Shown here: positions 26,393 through 34,825 of the stretch, one piece after another
Layout: the number at the start of each line of letters is the position of its first letter
Position numbering within the stretch: the stretch's first letter is position 1
Source of the DNA: Actinomadura litoris
GTDB taxonomy: Bacteria > Actinomycetota > Actinomycetes > Streptosporangiales > Streptosporangiaceae
Length of the DNA stretch: 64,000 nt
Reading direction: 5' to 3'
Assembly (NCBI RefSeq): GCF_009733595.1
Contig: NZ_WOFH01000005.1
Coordinates: 124,001-188,000 of the forward strand
Position numbers and translations under genes: made by a program
The notes under the pieces: generated by a model
Seen by the model: only the letters and a program-made list of their open reading frames with translations
Told to the model about the DNA's origin: nothing
Databases searched by the model: none

Positions 26393-26399
26393 GCCCCGG

Positions 26400-26442
26400 T
26401 CGAACCGGACACGAAGCCGCCTCGAATCACCGCCGCGAAGAT
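26400..26442 (+). promoter_or_regulatory. Candidate SARP-binding direct repeats for the P450-minimal PKS operon
   Basis: TCGAACC (26400), ACGAAGC (26411) and TCGAATC (26422) are spaced exactly 11 bases, and GAAGAT (26437-26442) lies 8 bases after the last as a possible -10. The P450 start is about 95 bases further on. Confidence 0.6.
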
Positions 26443-26537
26443 CGGCACAGCGTCTTCGCCCGTACCTCGCGGAGCGGATGAAACGGCGTTGTGGCGGCCG
26501 GCATCGAGATGCCTGTCAATGCGGAGGAGGCGAACGG

Positions 26538-27740
26538 GTGGATTTCGGAGCTGATCCCTATCCCGAGTACGCGCGGCTGCGTGAACACGAGCCCGTCCGG
26601 CACGTTCTGGAAGGCCAGGGGCTCTACGGAGTGCTGGTGACCCGGTATGAGGACGTGCGCATGCTGCTGAACGACCCCCGGATGAGCAAGGACCCGCGCA
26701 ACGCGCCGGGCGATTGGCAGGAAGCGGGGAAGGGACGGCCGCTGGAGGACCGTTCCGGGCTCGGGACCCATCTGATGACCACCGACGCGTCCGAGCACAC
26801 GCGGCTGCGCCGGCTGGTCTCGACCGCGTTCACCGCCCGCCGCGTCGAGGGCCTGCGCGGCCAGGTCCAGCAGATCACGGACGGGCTGCTCGACGAGATC
26901 GTGCCGGCGGGACGCGTCGACCTCGTCTCCGAGTTCGCGTTCCCACTGGCGATCACGGTGATCTGCGAGCTGCTCGGGGTGCCGGCGGCGGACCAGGACG
27001 TGTTCCAGCGCTGGACGAAGGACTTCCGCCGGTGGACGAACAAGGCCGCCGACGACCCGGGCGGCGGGGCGGGCGAGCGGCCGGTCGGCCTGCGCGACCT
27101 CCTCGCGTACCTGACCGAGCTGGTCGAGATGCGTCGCCGCGAACCGGCCGACGGCCTGGTGGACGCCCTGATAGCGGCCAGGGACGCGGGCGACAGGCTG
27201 AACGAGACGGAGCTGCTGTCCATGCTCGCCCTGCTGCTGGTCGGGGGCTTCGAGACGACGGTCAATCTGATCGGGAACGGAACCCTCGCCCTCATCCGCC
27301 ACCCCGACCAGCTCAAGCTGCTGCGGGAGCGACCGGAACTCCTCGATTCGGCGCTGGAGGAAATGCTCCGGTACGACGGATCGTTCGAAACGGCGACCTG
27401 GCGGTTCCCGCTGGAGCCCATCGAGATCGCCGGCACCCGTATCGAGAAGGGCTATCCGGTCCTCCTCTCCTTGGCGTCGGCCAACCGGGACCCCGGAAAG
27501 TTCATGGCGCCTGACCGGTTCGATGTCGCCCGAGCCGAGAACGGGCACGTGGGCTTCGGACGCGGCGCGCACTTCTGCCTCGGTGCCCCGCTGGCCCGGA
27601 TGGAGGGCCGGATCGCGTTCGAGGGCCTCCTGCGCAGGCTGCCCAACCTCGCCCTGGCCGTACCGCCCGAGCGGCTGCGCTGGCAGCGGAGCCTCACGAT
27701 CCGCGGCCTGGAATCGCTGCCGGTCACGTTCGACGCCTGA
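26538..27740 (+). CDS. Cytochrome P450
   Basis: A 400-residue soluble P450 with canonical motifs: I-helix VGGFETT (236-241, intact acid-Thr pair), ExxR in EEMLRY (about 274-279) and haem loop FGRGAHFCLGA with Cys347. The GTG at 26538 is preceded by GGAGGAGG at ideal spacing, which favours it over the ATG at 26478. It heads the operon that continues to the minimal PKS genes and is expected to hydroxylate or couple the polyketide. Confidence 0.92.
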   Translation: MDFGADPYPEYARLREHEPVRHVLEGQGLYGVLVTRYEDVRMLLNDPRMSKDPRNAPGDWQEAGKGRPLEDRSGLGTHLMTTDASEHTRLRRLVSTAFTARRVEGLRGQVQQITDGLLDEIVPAGRVDLVSEFAFPLAITVICELLGVPAADQDVFQRWTKDFRRWTNKAADDPGGGAGERPVGLRDLLAYLTELVEMRRREPADGLVDALIAARDAGDRLNETELLSMLALLLVGGFETTVNLIGNGTLALIRHPDQLKLLRERPELLDSALEEMLRYDGSFETATWRFPLEPIEIAGTRIEKGYPVLLSLASANRDPGKFMAPDRFDVARAENGHVGFGRGAHFCLGAPLARMEGRIAFEGLLRRLPNLALAVPPERLRWQRSLTIRGLESLPVTFDA

Positions 27741-27757
27741 CCCCGCCTTCGGCGCGG

Positions 27758-27799
27758 GCCATCAATGAAGGGCCATCAGTGAAGGGCTATCAGTGAAGG
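27758..27799 (+). repeat. Three 14-bp tandem repeats containing mini-ORFs
   Basis: The unit GCCATCARTGAAGG occurs three times without gaps (27758, 27772, 27786; the third has CT for CC). Each copy holds an ATG or GTG followed by AAGG, and each 5-codon frame stops in a TGA that overlaps the GTG of the next copy. The last copy supplies a GAAGGGA ribosome site for the next small ORF. Confidence 0.75.
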
Positions 27800-27806
27800 G
27801 ACTCAC

Positions 27807-27851
27807 ATGCTGAACGCTGCGTTCATGGTGCCGACGGTGGGATCACGATGA
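27807..27851 (+). CDS. Possible 14-residue leader peptide coupled to ketosynthase
   Basis: An ATG at 27807, preceded by GAAGGGA at good spacing, opens a frame of 14 codons whose TGA overlaps the ketosynthase ATG as ATGA. Nothing is known of such a peptide; it could couple translation of the ketosynthase to ribosomes entering upstream. It may equally be chance. Confidence 0.3.
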   Translation: MLNAAFMVPTVGSR

Positions 27852-29110
27852 GCCGCCGGGTCGTCATCACCGGAATCGGCGTGCGCGCCCCGGGCGGCGG
27901 CAACGCCAAGGAATTCTGGGAGCTGATCTCGTCCGGCACCTCGGCCATTCGCGCCATCACGCAGTTCGACGCGTCGGGGTTCCGCTCCCGCATCGCGGGC
28001 GAATGCGACTTCGACCCGGTGGCGGAGGGCCTGTCGGAGCGGGAGATCCGGCGGCTGGACCGGGGCGCGCAGCTCGCCGTCGCCGCGACCAGGGAGGCGG
28101 TCGCGGACGCCGACCTCGACGTCCAGAAGATCGACCCGCAGCGCACCGGGACCAGCGTCGGCAGCGCCATCGGCGGCACGATGAGCGTGGCGGAGGAGTA
28201 CGGCATCCTCTCCGACGGCGGCCGCGAATGGCTCCTCGACCACGAGTACGCGGTGCCGCACATGTACAACTACCTCATCCCGACGTCGATGGCCGCCGAC
28301 GTGGCCTGGGAGGTCGGCGCCGAAGGCCCCGTGGCGCTGGTGTCCACGGGGTGCACCGCGGGAATCGAGTCGGTGTCCCATGCGGCGCGGCTCATCCGCG
28401 AAGGCTCGGCCGACGTGATGCTGGCCGGCGGCTCGGACGCGCCCATCTCGCCGATCTGCGTCGCCTCCTTCGACGCGGTCAAGGCGACGACGCCGCGCAA
28501 CGACGAGCCGGCCACCGCGTCCCGCCCCTTCGACCGCACCCGGAACGGGTTCGTGCTCGCCGAGGGCAGCGCGATGCTGGTGCTGGAGGAGTCGGAGCAC
28601 GCCAGGGAGCGCGGCGCGCGCGTCTACGCCGAGATCGGCGGGTGGGACGTGCGCGCGAACGCCTACCACATGACCGGGCTGCGGCCCGAGGGCGTCGAGT
28701 TGGCGAAGGCCATCGAGGTGGCGCTGCGGATGGCCGGGCGCACCCCCGAGCAGGTGGACTACGTGAACGCGCACGGCTCCGGCACCGCGCAGAACGACAG
28801 GCACGAGACCGACGCGTTCAAGCGGAGCCTCGGCGAGCACGCCTACCGGACGCCGGTCAGCTCGATCAAGTCCATGATCGGCCACTCGCTGGGCTCGGTC
28901 GGCTCGGTCGAGATCGCGGCGTGCGCGCTCGCCCTCGAATCCGGGCTGATCCCGCCGACGGCCAACCTGAACGAACCCGATCCGGAACTGGACCTCGACT
29001 ACGTGCCGCTGGAGGCACGGCGCGCGGATCTGCGCACGGTGCTCAAGGTCGGCAGCGGATTCGGTGGTTTCCAGAGCGCCATGGTGCTGACCAAGGGGGA
29101 GGACCGATGA
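27848..29110 (+). CDS. Type II PKS ketosynthase alpha (KS-alpha)
   Basis: A 420-residue condensing enzyme of an aromatic type II PKS. The active-site Cys169 lies in STGCTAGIESVSHA, typical of KS-alpha of actinomycete aromatic clusters; His residues are in NAHGSGTAQND and MIGHSLGSVGS. It forms the heterodimer with the chain-length factor encoded directly downstream (stop/start overlap ATGA) and extends ACP-bound chains with malonyl-ACP. Length and motif order are normal. Confidence 0.95.
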   Translation: MSRRVVITGIGVRAPGGGNAKEFWELISSGTSAIRAITQFDASGFRSRIAGECDFDPVAEGLSEREIRRLDRGAQLAVAATREAVADADLDVQKIDPQRTGTSVGSAIGGTMSVAEEYGILSDGGREWLLDHEYAVPHMYNYLIPTSMAADVAWEVGAEGPVALVSTGCTAGIESVSHAARLIREGSADVMLAGGSDAPISPICVASFDAVKATTPRNDEPATASRPFDRTRNGFVLAEGSAMLVLEESEHARERGARVYAEIGGWDVRANAYHMTGLRPEGVELAKAIEVALRMAGRTPEQVDYVNAHGSGTAQNDRHETDAFKRSLGEHAYRTPVSSIKSMIGHSLGSVGSVEIAACALALESGLIPPTANLNEPDPELDLDYVPLEARRADLRTVLKVGSGFGGFQSAMVLTKGEDR

Positions 29111-30357
29111 CCGCGACCTTCGCGGAACGCGACGCCCGCGCGGAGCGCGGGCTCCAACGCGCGGTGATCACCGGCCTCGGGACGGTCGCGCCGAACGGGT
29201 TCGACGCCGGTGAGTACTGGGACGCCGTCCTGCACGGGCGGGGCGGCATCGACCGCATCACCCGGTTCGATCCGGCGCGGTACCCCGTGAGGCTGGCGGG
29301 CGAGGTGCCCGAGTACGACGTCCGCGAGCACGTCCCCGGACGGCTGGTGCCGCAGACCGACCAGGCCACGCGGCTGGCGCTGATCGCGATGGGCGGCGCG
29401 GTCGGCGACTCCGCCCTCGACCTGGCCGGCATGCCGGGCGACCAGGTCGGCGTCGTCACCGGCATGGCCGTCGGCGGGCTCGAATACAGCCAGCGCGAGC
29501 TGGAGAAGCTGTGGCGCCTGGGCGGCGACCATGTGAGCGCCTACCTCTCGTTCTCCTGGTTCTACGCGGTGAACACGGGTCAGATCTCGATCCGGCACGG
29601 GGTGTACGGGCCCGGCGGCGTCCTGACCGGCCAGACGAGCGGGCTCGACGCCATCGGGCATGCCCGCAGGTACGTGGCCGAGGGGCTGCCGGTGGTGATG
29701 TGCGGCGCGGTGGACAGCGCGATGTGCCCGCTCGGGTTCGTGATCGAGCTGGCCGCCGGGCGGATGAGCACCGTGGCCGACCGGACGCGCGCCTACCTGC
29801 CGTTCGACTCCGCCGCGTCCGGCTACCTGCTCGGTGAGGGCGGCGCGATGTTCACCGTCGAGGAGGCCGGGCACGCACGCGATCGCGGGGCTCGGCCGTA
29901 CGGCGAGATCGCCGGGTACGCCACGACCTTCGACCCGCGTCCCGGTTCGGGACGCGAACCCGGGCTGCGCCGCGCGATCGAGGCCGCGCTGGCGGACGCG
30001 GGCGTGACCCCGTCCGAGGTGGACGTGGTGTTCGCGGACGCGGCGGGCGTCGCCGAACTCGACCGCGCCGAGGCCGCCGCCATCACCCGCGTGTTCGGCC
30101 CGCGCGCGGTTCCGGTGACCGCGCCGAAGACGATGACCGGACGGCTGTACGCGGGCGGCCCGGCGCTCGACGTGGCCACCGCGTCGTTGAGCATGCGGCA
30201 CGGGGTCATCCCGCCCACGATCAACGTGACCGACCCGGTCCGCTCCGATCGGCTCGACCTCGTGCTCGGCGAGCCGAGGGAGACGACCGTGTCCACCGCG
30301 TTGGTGCTGTCCCGCGGTGAGGGCGCCAACTCCGCGATGGTGCTGACGGCCGTATAG
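29107..30357 (+). CDS. Type II PKS chain-length factor (KS-beta)
   Basis: A 416-residue KS-like subunit in which the nucleophile is replaced by Gln176 (LTGQTSGLDAIGHA), the defining change of chain-length factors. It sets the number of extensions and is thought to help prime by decarboxylation. It overlaps the KS-alpha gene by four bases. A GC hairpin follows the stop. Confidence 0.95.
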   Translation: MTATFAERDARAERGLQRAVITGLGTVAPNGFDAGEYWDAVLHGRGGIDRITRFDPARYPVRLAGEVPEYDVREHVPGRLVPQTDQATRLALIAMGGAVGDSALDLAGMPGDQVGVVTGMAVGGLEYSQRELEKLWRLGGDHVSAYLSFSWFYAVNTGQISIRHGVYGPGGVLTGQTSGLDAIGHARRYVAEGLPVVMCGAVDSAMCPLGFVIELAAGRMSTVADRTRAYLPFDSAASGYLLGEGGAMFTVEEAGHARDRGARPYGEIAGYATTFDPRPGSGREPGLRRAIEAALADAGVTPSEVDVVFADAAGVAELDRAEAAAITRVFGPRAVPVTAPKTMTGRLYAGGPALDVATASLSMRHGVIPPTINVTDPVRSDRLDLVLGEPRETTVSTALVLSRGEGANSAMVLTAV

Positions 30358-30362
30358 CGGGC

Positions 30363-30394
30363 GGCGCCTGCACCGCGGTCGCGGTGCAGGCGCC
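30363..30394. terminator. Bidirectional terminator between chain-length factor and KAS III genes
   Basis: Perfect 14-bp arms (30363-30376 and 30381-30394) enclose a four-base loop GGTC. The flanking genes converge here, so it would end both transcripts. Confidence 0.7.
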
Positions 30395-30405
30395 GGCGCG
30401 TACGC

Positions 30406-31416
30406 TCACGGCCTGCCGACGATCTCCAAGATGGCGACCGTCCAGGTGAAACCGGCGCCGACGCTGGCCAGCGCGCAGATCTGGCCGTGCTCCAGGGCGC
30501 CCTCCGAGGCGAGATGGGCCAGCCCGCCGAACTGGTCGCCGGGGCCGAGGTGGCCGACCCGCCTGCCCCACGACCAGGTGGAGCGCTGCGGGTCGATGCC
30601 GAACGGGTCGAAGTACTGCGCCCGCATACGGGTGCGGCCCAGGTTGGGCAGCACGTACCAGTCGACGTCGCCGAGCTTCACGTCCGCCTGGTCGCAGGCC
30701 CGGCCGAACGCCTCCCGCTGGCCCGCCTCGATGCGGTGGAGCAGGGCCTCAAGCCCGAGCTCGCGCACCAGGGCGTCGCTGTTGAGGCCCAGGTCGATCG
30801 GTGATCCCGCGGCCATCGGCGCGTCGCTGAACAGGTCGCCGTGGCTCCCGCGCTCCAACCCGGGGTCGGACACGGTGGCGAGCCCCCGGAGCGTGGCGAA
30901 CCCGCCCCGGGTGGACAGCACCACGGCGGTGGCGCCGTCGCCGCAGACGGTGCTCGGGTCGCTGTGCCAGCGGTCGAAGCCGGGCGGGCAGTACCGGTCC
31001 GCCGTGGTGATCAGGGCGGCCGGGCGATCGTCCGCGACCAGGTAGCCCGCCGCCAGTTCCAGCGCCGCCATCCCGCCGTTGGACATCTGCCGGACCTCGA
31101 TGGCCGGACACGCGCCACCACCGCAGAACCGCTGGATATAGGACGCCGGCGGCCACATGTCGTGCCCCTGGTGGTAGGCGCACGCGTGCAGGAGCAGGTG
31201 GAGGTCCTCCGGCGCCGTCCCGGCGCGGTCGAGCGCGGACCGCGCGGCCAGCACCGCCATGTCCGGCGCCGACTTCTCCGCCGAGACGCAGACCGACTCG
31301 ATGCCGGTGTTCCAGACCCGCGACCGGTCGGCGAGACCGGCGCGTTCCGCCTCGTCGAGCGTCATGCGCTCGGGAAGCCACGAACTCGCGGCGGCGACGT
31401 AGAGTGCACGGCTCAT
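30406..31416 (-). CDS. KAS III-like acyltransferase (DpsC type, Ser in place of Cys)
   Basis: A 336-residue protein with the FabH/thiolase fold. At the nucleophile position the sequence is VRQMSNGGMAALEL, giving Ser112 instead of the FabH Cys. The His and Asn of the FabH triad are not in their usual contexts (VLPNLGRTR instead of the HQAN region, and GHLGPGDQF instead of GNTSAAS), but His and Asp in the latter could serve a Ser-His-Asp type centre. This is the pattern of DpsC and related KAS III-like acyltransferases that move acyl groups rather than condense them. It is placed between the type II and type I PKS genes. Confidence 0.88.
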   Translation of the reverse strand: MSRALYVAAASSWLPERMTLDEAERAGLADRSRVWNTGIESVCVSAEKSAPDMAVLAARSALDRAGTAPEDLHLLLHACAYHQGHDMWPPASYIQRFCGGGACPAIEVRQMSNGGMAALELAAGYLVADDRPAALITTADRYCPPGFDRWHSDPSTVCGDGATAVVLSTRGGFATLRGLATVSDPGLERGSHGDLFSDAPMAAGSPIDLGLNSDALVRELGLEALLHRIEAGQREAFGRACDQADVKLGDVDWYVLPNLGRTRMRAQYFDPFGIDPQRSTWSWGRRVGHLGPGDQFGGLAHLASEGALEHGQICALASVGAGFTWTVAILEIVGRP

Positions 31417-31514
31417 CGGGGTCTCTCACAGCTTGATTCAGGTGCGCGCATTCGGACAGCGTCGTCATGTCCCGCGGAGCCTCGTTCGAGCCCCGGGCCA
31501 GGCCGCATCGCCGT

Positions 31515-31557
31515 CGATTGGAACTCGATCGAGTGTTTAGGCCGTCCGGCGATGTTG
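31515..31557 (+). promoter_or_regulatory. Candidate SARP-binding direct repeats upstream of the ACP gene
   Basis: TCGATTG (31515) and TCGATCG (31526) are 11 bases apart; a degenerate third unit TTTAGGC is at 31537, followed after 8 bases by GATGTT (31552-31557). The ACP start is 30 bases further. Confidence 0.5.
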
Positions 31558-31586
31558 GGTTTCAGGACGAGGAGAAGGGCGTTTCC

Positions 31587-31850
31587 ATGGCGACTTTTAC
31601 CCTGGCGGACCTGGTGGGATACATCCGGCAGGCGGCGGGTGAGGACGAGGATTTCGACCTGGACGGCGACATCGGAGAAATCACCTTCGCCAATCTCGGC
31701 TACGACTCGATCGCGATGGTCGAGGTGGTGGTCTCGGTCGAGCGGGAACTCGGGATCAGTCTGCCGGGCGAGGGGACGGACAAGGACTCGACGCCGACGA
31801 AGTTCGTCGAAGTGGTCAACGAGCTGATGCCCGCGTCGGTCCAGCCGTAG
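31587..31850 (+). CDS. Type II PKS acyl carrier protein
   Basis: An 87-residue acidic ACP. Ser41 in NLGYDSIAMVEV is the phosphopantetheine attachment site. Length and the acidic N-terminus (EDEDFDLDGDIGE) are typical of aromatic PKS ACPs. Unusually it is separated from the KS pair by the convergent KAS III gene and has its own promoter region with SARP-like repeats. A stem-loop separates it from the methyltransferase. Confidence 0.93.
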   Translation: MATFTLADLVGYIRQAAGEDEDFDLDGDIGEITFANLGYDSIAMVEVVVSVERELGISLPGEGTDKDSTPTKFVEVVNELMPASVQP

Positions 31851-31860
31851 GCGCACACCG

Positions 31861-31898
31861 GCGGCCCCCCGAAGGCCCCGGGAGCCCGGGGGCCGCCC
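31861..31898 (+). terminator. GC-rich stem-loop after the ACP gene
   Basis: Arms 31861-31870 and 31889-31898 pair over 10 bp, 11 bases after the ACP stop. No U-run follows, so it may only attenuate transcription into the methyltransferase or protect the ACP message. Confidence 0.4.
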
Positions 31899-31986
31899 CG
31901 GTCGGCCCGAGGGTCCCGGTCGGCCCGGGGGCCCGGGAGCCGGGCGGGACGGGACGTTCACCGGGCGCGAGCGACAGGAGAACCCC

Positions 31987-32793
31987 ATGTACAACACAGA
32001 CCACGAGGAACGCTTCGACAATGACGCGCCGGTGGCGGGCGAGCAGTTGGCCCTGCTCGCCCAGATCCTTAACCGGGAGACGTTCGGCGTGCTGGGCGAG
32101 GTGGTCGTCAGCCACGGTTACCGCAGCTGGGACGTGGGCACCGGGGACGGCTCGGTCGCCCGCTGGCTGGCCGCGCGGGGCGGCGTGAACGGGCACGTGG
32201 TGGCCAGCGACCTCAAACCGCAGCACGTGCCCGACCACCCGCGGATCGAGGCGATCCGCCACGACCTCACCGCCGACCCGTGGCCGGAGCCGAAGTTCGA
32301 CCTGATCCACGCCCGGCTGCTGCTGATGCACCTGGTCGACCGGGACGCCATCGCGGTGAGGTTGGCGGAGCACCTGCGTCCCGGTGGCGCGCTGGTGCTC
32401 ACCGACTGGGCCTGCGCCTGCGCTGACGGGAGCCTGATCAGATCGCCCGTGGACGAATACAAGGAACGCGTCTTCGATGAGTTCCACAGCGCCGTGCACA
32501 AACTCGGCGAGCAGACGGGAATGGATCTGGCCTGGGCGTCGCGCACCCGGGACGTGCTGTCCGCCGCCGGATACGAGGACATCACGGTGCGGGACTACCA
32601 GGCGCCCGGCCGGGGCGGGGAGCCGAGCGCGAAACTCGCCCGCATGCACATCTCCATGATGGAGTCCTTCCTCTTGAACCAGACCGGCCTGACCGAGGCG
32701 GACATCACCATGATGCTGGAGACGCTTCTTGATCCGGAATTTGAGATGGTCACCAACCACGCATACACGACCATCGTCCGGATACCGAAGTGA
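31987..32793 (+). CDS. Class I SAM-dependent methyltransferase
   Basis: A 268-residue methyltransferase. Motif I is WDVGTGDGSVARWLA (about 49-63), followed by VVASDL, and the post-motif HLRPGGALVLTDW. The domain is of the UbiE/Methyltransf_25 group, which acts on O, N or C atoms of small molecules. It follows the ACP gene in the same direction with GACAGGAG before the ATG. A role in modifying the polyketide is inferred from context. Confidence 0.87.
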   Translation: MYNTDHEERFDNDAPVAGEQLALLAQILNRETFGVLGEVVVSHGYRSWDVGTGDGSVARWLAARGGVNGHVVASDLKPQHVPDHPRIEAIRHDLTADPWPEPKFDLIHARLLLMHLVDRDAIAVRLAEHLRPGGALVLTDWACACADGSLIRSPVDEYKERVFDEFHSAVHKLGEQTGMDLAWASRTRDVLSAAGYEDITVRDYQAPGRGGEPSAKLARMHISMMESFLLNQTGLTEADITMMLETLLDPEFEMVTNHAYTTIVRIPK

Positions 32794-33656
32794 CGTGGCC
32801 ATTGCATTCGACGCTGTGACACCTCAGGAGGTCTGAGTTTCGAGGTCAAGGCGACTTGCTATCGCATGCCCGGCGGCGGGCGAGGACGGCGGGTGAGGGC
32901 TCGGCTTCGGTGTGCTCGGGTTTGGTCGGCCCGGTGTGCGAGAGTGCGGCGAGGCCGCCCGCCCATGTCGGCGGGCCGGGGTCGCCGTGCCCGCCCCGGG
33001 CCGCGCCGATGTGCCCTGCCGGAGTCCGCGCCACACACACCTGACGGGGCGGGCGCCGCCGTTCCGGGACCTCACGTCCCGCTCCGGGCCGACCGCGGCC
33101 GGTGGCCACCGCTCCGGCGCCGCTCGGCGTCGAGGCCGCCGTGCTCCCGGGCGACGCCCGCGCCGGGACGGGGACCGGCCGAGGCCGCGGCGCGCGCGGA
33201 TTGCGAAGCTTCAGGGATTGGGTGGTTTACGTTTCGGGCTCAACCGGATGCCGCCCACCGGTTTCCCGGCTGTTAGTGGATGTTCGCCCATGACGTCGGC
33301 GGGCGTGTTTCAATCGAGGGTTAGCGGGTCTATTGTCAGGTGCTCGCGCTACGGCCCGAAGTTCGTCGCATCAGATGGTGACAGGCCCGCGCCCCGGGGA
33401 AGTACTGGCGCGGCGGCCAGGCACCCGTGACCGCCCATCCGTGCCTGAAGCAACCGCTTGGTCCCGAGGGCTCGGAATGGCGCGACGCTTGCCCTCGGCG
33501 GGGCCGAAGCTGACCAGATCCGTCCGCGTTCGGGTGCTGGATTCAGTTGAATGCGCCATGTTTGCTCATACTCCTGCCGTGCGGTAACCTCTGGATGATC
33601 ATCGTTGCGAACAACGGAATCGTAGTGACAGATGTCACAGACGAGCGTTCGGGGGG
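32794..33656. other. Long intergenic region, no gene recognised
   Basis: About 860 bases between the methyltransferase and the next plausible frame. 32850-33200 is extremely GC-rich without codon bias in any frame. From 33220 the GC content drops. A promoter-like pair TTGCTC (33562) and TAACCT (33585) with 17-base spacing and a GTGACAGATGTCAC palindrome (33625) lie near its right end, pointing towards the regulator genes. Confidence 0.5.
33625..33638. promoter_or_regulatory. Crp-like palindrome GTGACAGATGTCAC
   Basis: A 14-base palindrome with 6-bp arms and a 2-base centre. It agrees with the GTG-N6-GNCAC form reported for Streptomyces Crp sites. It is 35 bases downstream of a promoter-like element and upstream of the response-regulator gene. 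Confidence 0.4.
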
Positions 33657-34082
33657 GTGATGGGGATGGGGAATGTGGCAGCTTGTGCGGCTCGGGAATT
33701 AAGGGAACATCGGCCGATCGGACTCGACCGCCTGTGTCTGCTCGCGGAGCGCGAGCCGGCGGGCGGCCTCGGTCACCGGGCACGCGGAAGACCTCTGCCG
33801 GACACCATCCGCGAGGGCGGGTCCGGTGAAGGCCGCCGCCTCGTGCGCGACCTCCGGCACGTCACCGTCGACGGCGCCGTCCAACGAACCCTGCGGAGTC
33901 ACCTCGGCGAGGAGAGACCCGACCAGGCCACCAGCGTTGTAGTCGCCGGCCGTGTCGCGGGAGGCCGCCCGGCCTTCGCGAAGCCGGATGGCAACGGGCT
34001 CCCACCCGCCCCGGCGCGAACGCGGCTGCTCGACGGAGAGTTCTCTGTGCTCGATCTCCCGAGGATGCCCGCACCGCTGTAG
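33657..34082 (+). CDS. Doubtful ORF with coding-like third-position bias
   Basis: A possible 141-residue product starting at GTG 33657 and including a TTA codon early on. From about 33730 the third positions are mostly G or C, as in real genes here, but no domain is recognised and the opposite strand also stays open. It lies directly before the orphan response regulator. It could be a small unknown protein or a decayed gene. Confidence 0.3.
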   Translation: MMGMGNVAACAARELREHRPIGLDRLCLLAEREPAGGLGHRARGRPLPDTIREGGSGEGRRLVRDLRHVTVDGAVQRTLRSHLGEERPDQATSVVVAGRVAGGRPAFAKPDGNGLPPAPARTRLLDGEFSVLDLPRMPAPL

Positions 34083-34109
34083 GAATCGTCGTTCCCGCTG
34101 GGGGAGTGG

Positions 34110-34790
34110 ATGATGCCGAAAGGCCACGACAGTCAGCTACGAATTGTACTGATCGACGACCACACGATGCTGCGCGAGATGATGCGCGAGGCGCTCGACG
34201 TGGAACCGGATATGGTCGTGGTCGGCGACGCGGCCAGCGGTGCGTCCGGTATCGAACCCTGCCGGACCGAACAACCCGACGCCGTTCTGCTGGACGCGGA
34301 TATTTCCGGCGAGTCGGTCACCGAGACCGTGCACGCCATTCGCGCCGTAGCGCCGGGCGCCCGAATCCTGGTCGTGAGCATGACCGATGCGCCGGTGCTG
34401 CTGCGTCAATTGCTCGACTGCGGTGTTCGCGGCTATCTCATCAAGTCGGTGAGCCGCACCGACCTGGTTTCCAGTATCCGCGCGGTGTGCGCCGACGACA
34501 GCCGCATTGTGCTGCACGTGTCCGCGGACGCGCTGACCCATATCGCCTCGGCGGCGAACTATCCAGAGGTGCTCACCGAACGCGAGCTCGAAGTTCTGAC
34601 ACTGGTGAGCAAGGCGATGAGCAACCGGCAGATCTCACGGCGGCTGACCATCGCCGAGGGCACCGTGAAACGCCATCTGGGGGCCATTTTCGCCAAGCTG
34701 GGCGCCCGCACGAGGCTTGAGGCGGTCAACAAGGCGATCGCGGGCGGCATCATCACCCCCGCCGGGCAAGACCTTTATTGGAATCCGTAG
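34110..34790 (+). CDS. Orphan NarL/LuxR-family response regulator
   Basis: A 226-residue regulator. The receiver domain has LIDDHTMLRE, an Asp in LLDADISG, Ser in VVSMTD and Lys in LIKSVS, so phosphorylation residues are present. The C-terminal LuxR HTH shows LTERELEVLTLVSKAMSN and ISRRLTIAEGTVKRHLGAIF. No histidine kinase is adjacent. Such orphan regulators are common cluster-situated activators in actinomycetes. The ATG at 34110 follows GGGGGAG. Three tandem ATG/GTG choices do not change the domain. Confidence 0.9.
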   Translation: MMPKGHDSQLRIVLIDDHTMLREMMREALDVEPDMVVVGDAASGASGIEPCRTEQPDAVLLDADISGESVTETVHAIRAVAPGARILVVSMTDAPVLLRQLLDCGVRGYLIKSVSRTDLVSSIRAVCADDSRIVLHVSADALTHIASAANYPEVLTERELEVLTLVSKAMSNRQISRRLTIAEGTVKRHLGAIFAKLGARTRLEAVNKAIAGGIITPAGQDLYWNP

Positions 34791-34825
34791 AGGCAACCCG
34801 TGGAGCGTGGCAAACCGGAGAAGGC

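Noticed and set aside
26199..26537. Upstream extension of the P450 frame
   Set aside because: It overlaps the monooxygenase gene, includes the 24-bp repeat and heptamer array, and a strong ribosome site precedes GTG 26538.
32846..33109. Minus-strand ORF of 87 codons after the methyltransferase gene
   Set aside because: No ribosome site, no recognisable domain and no consistent third-position bias.
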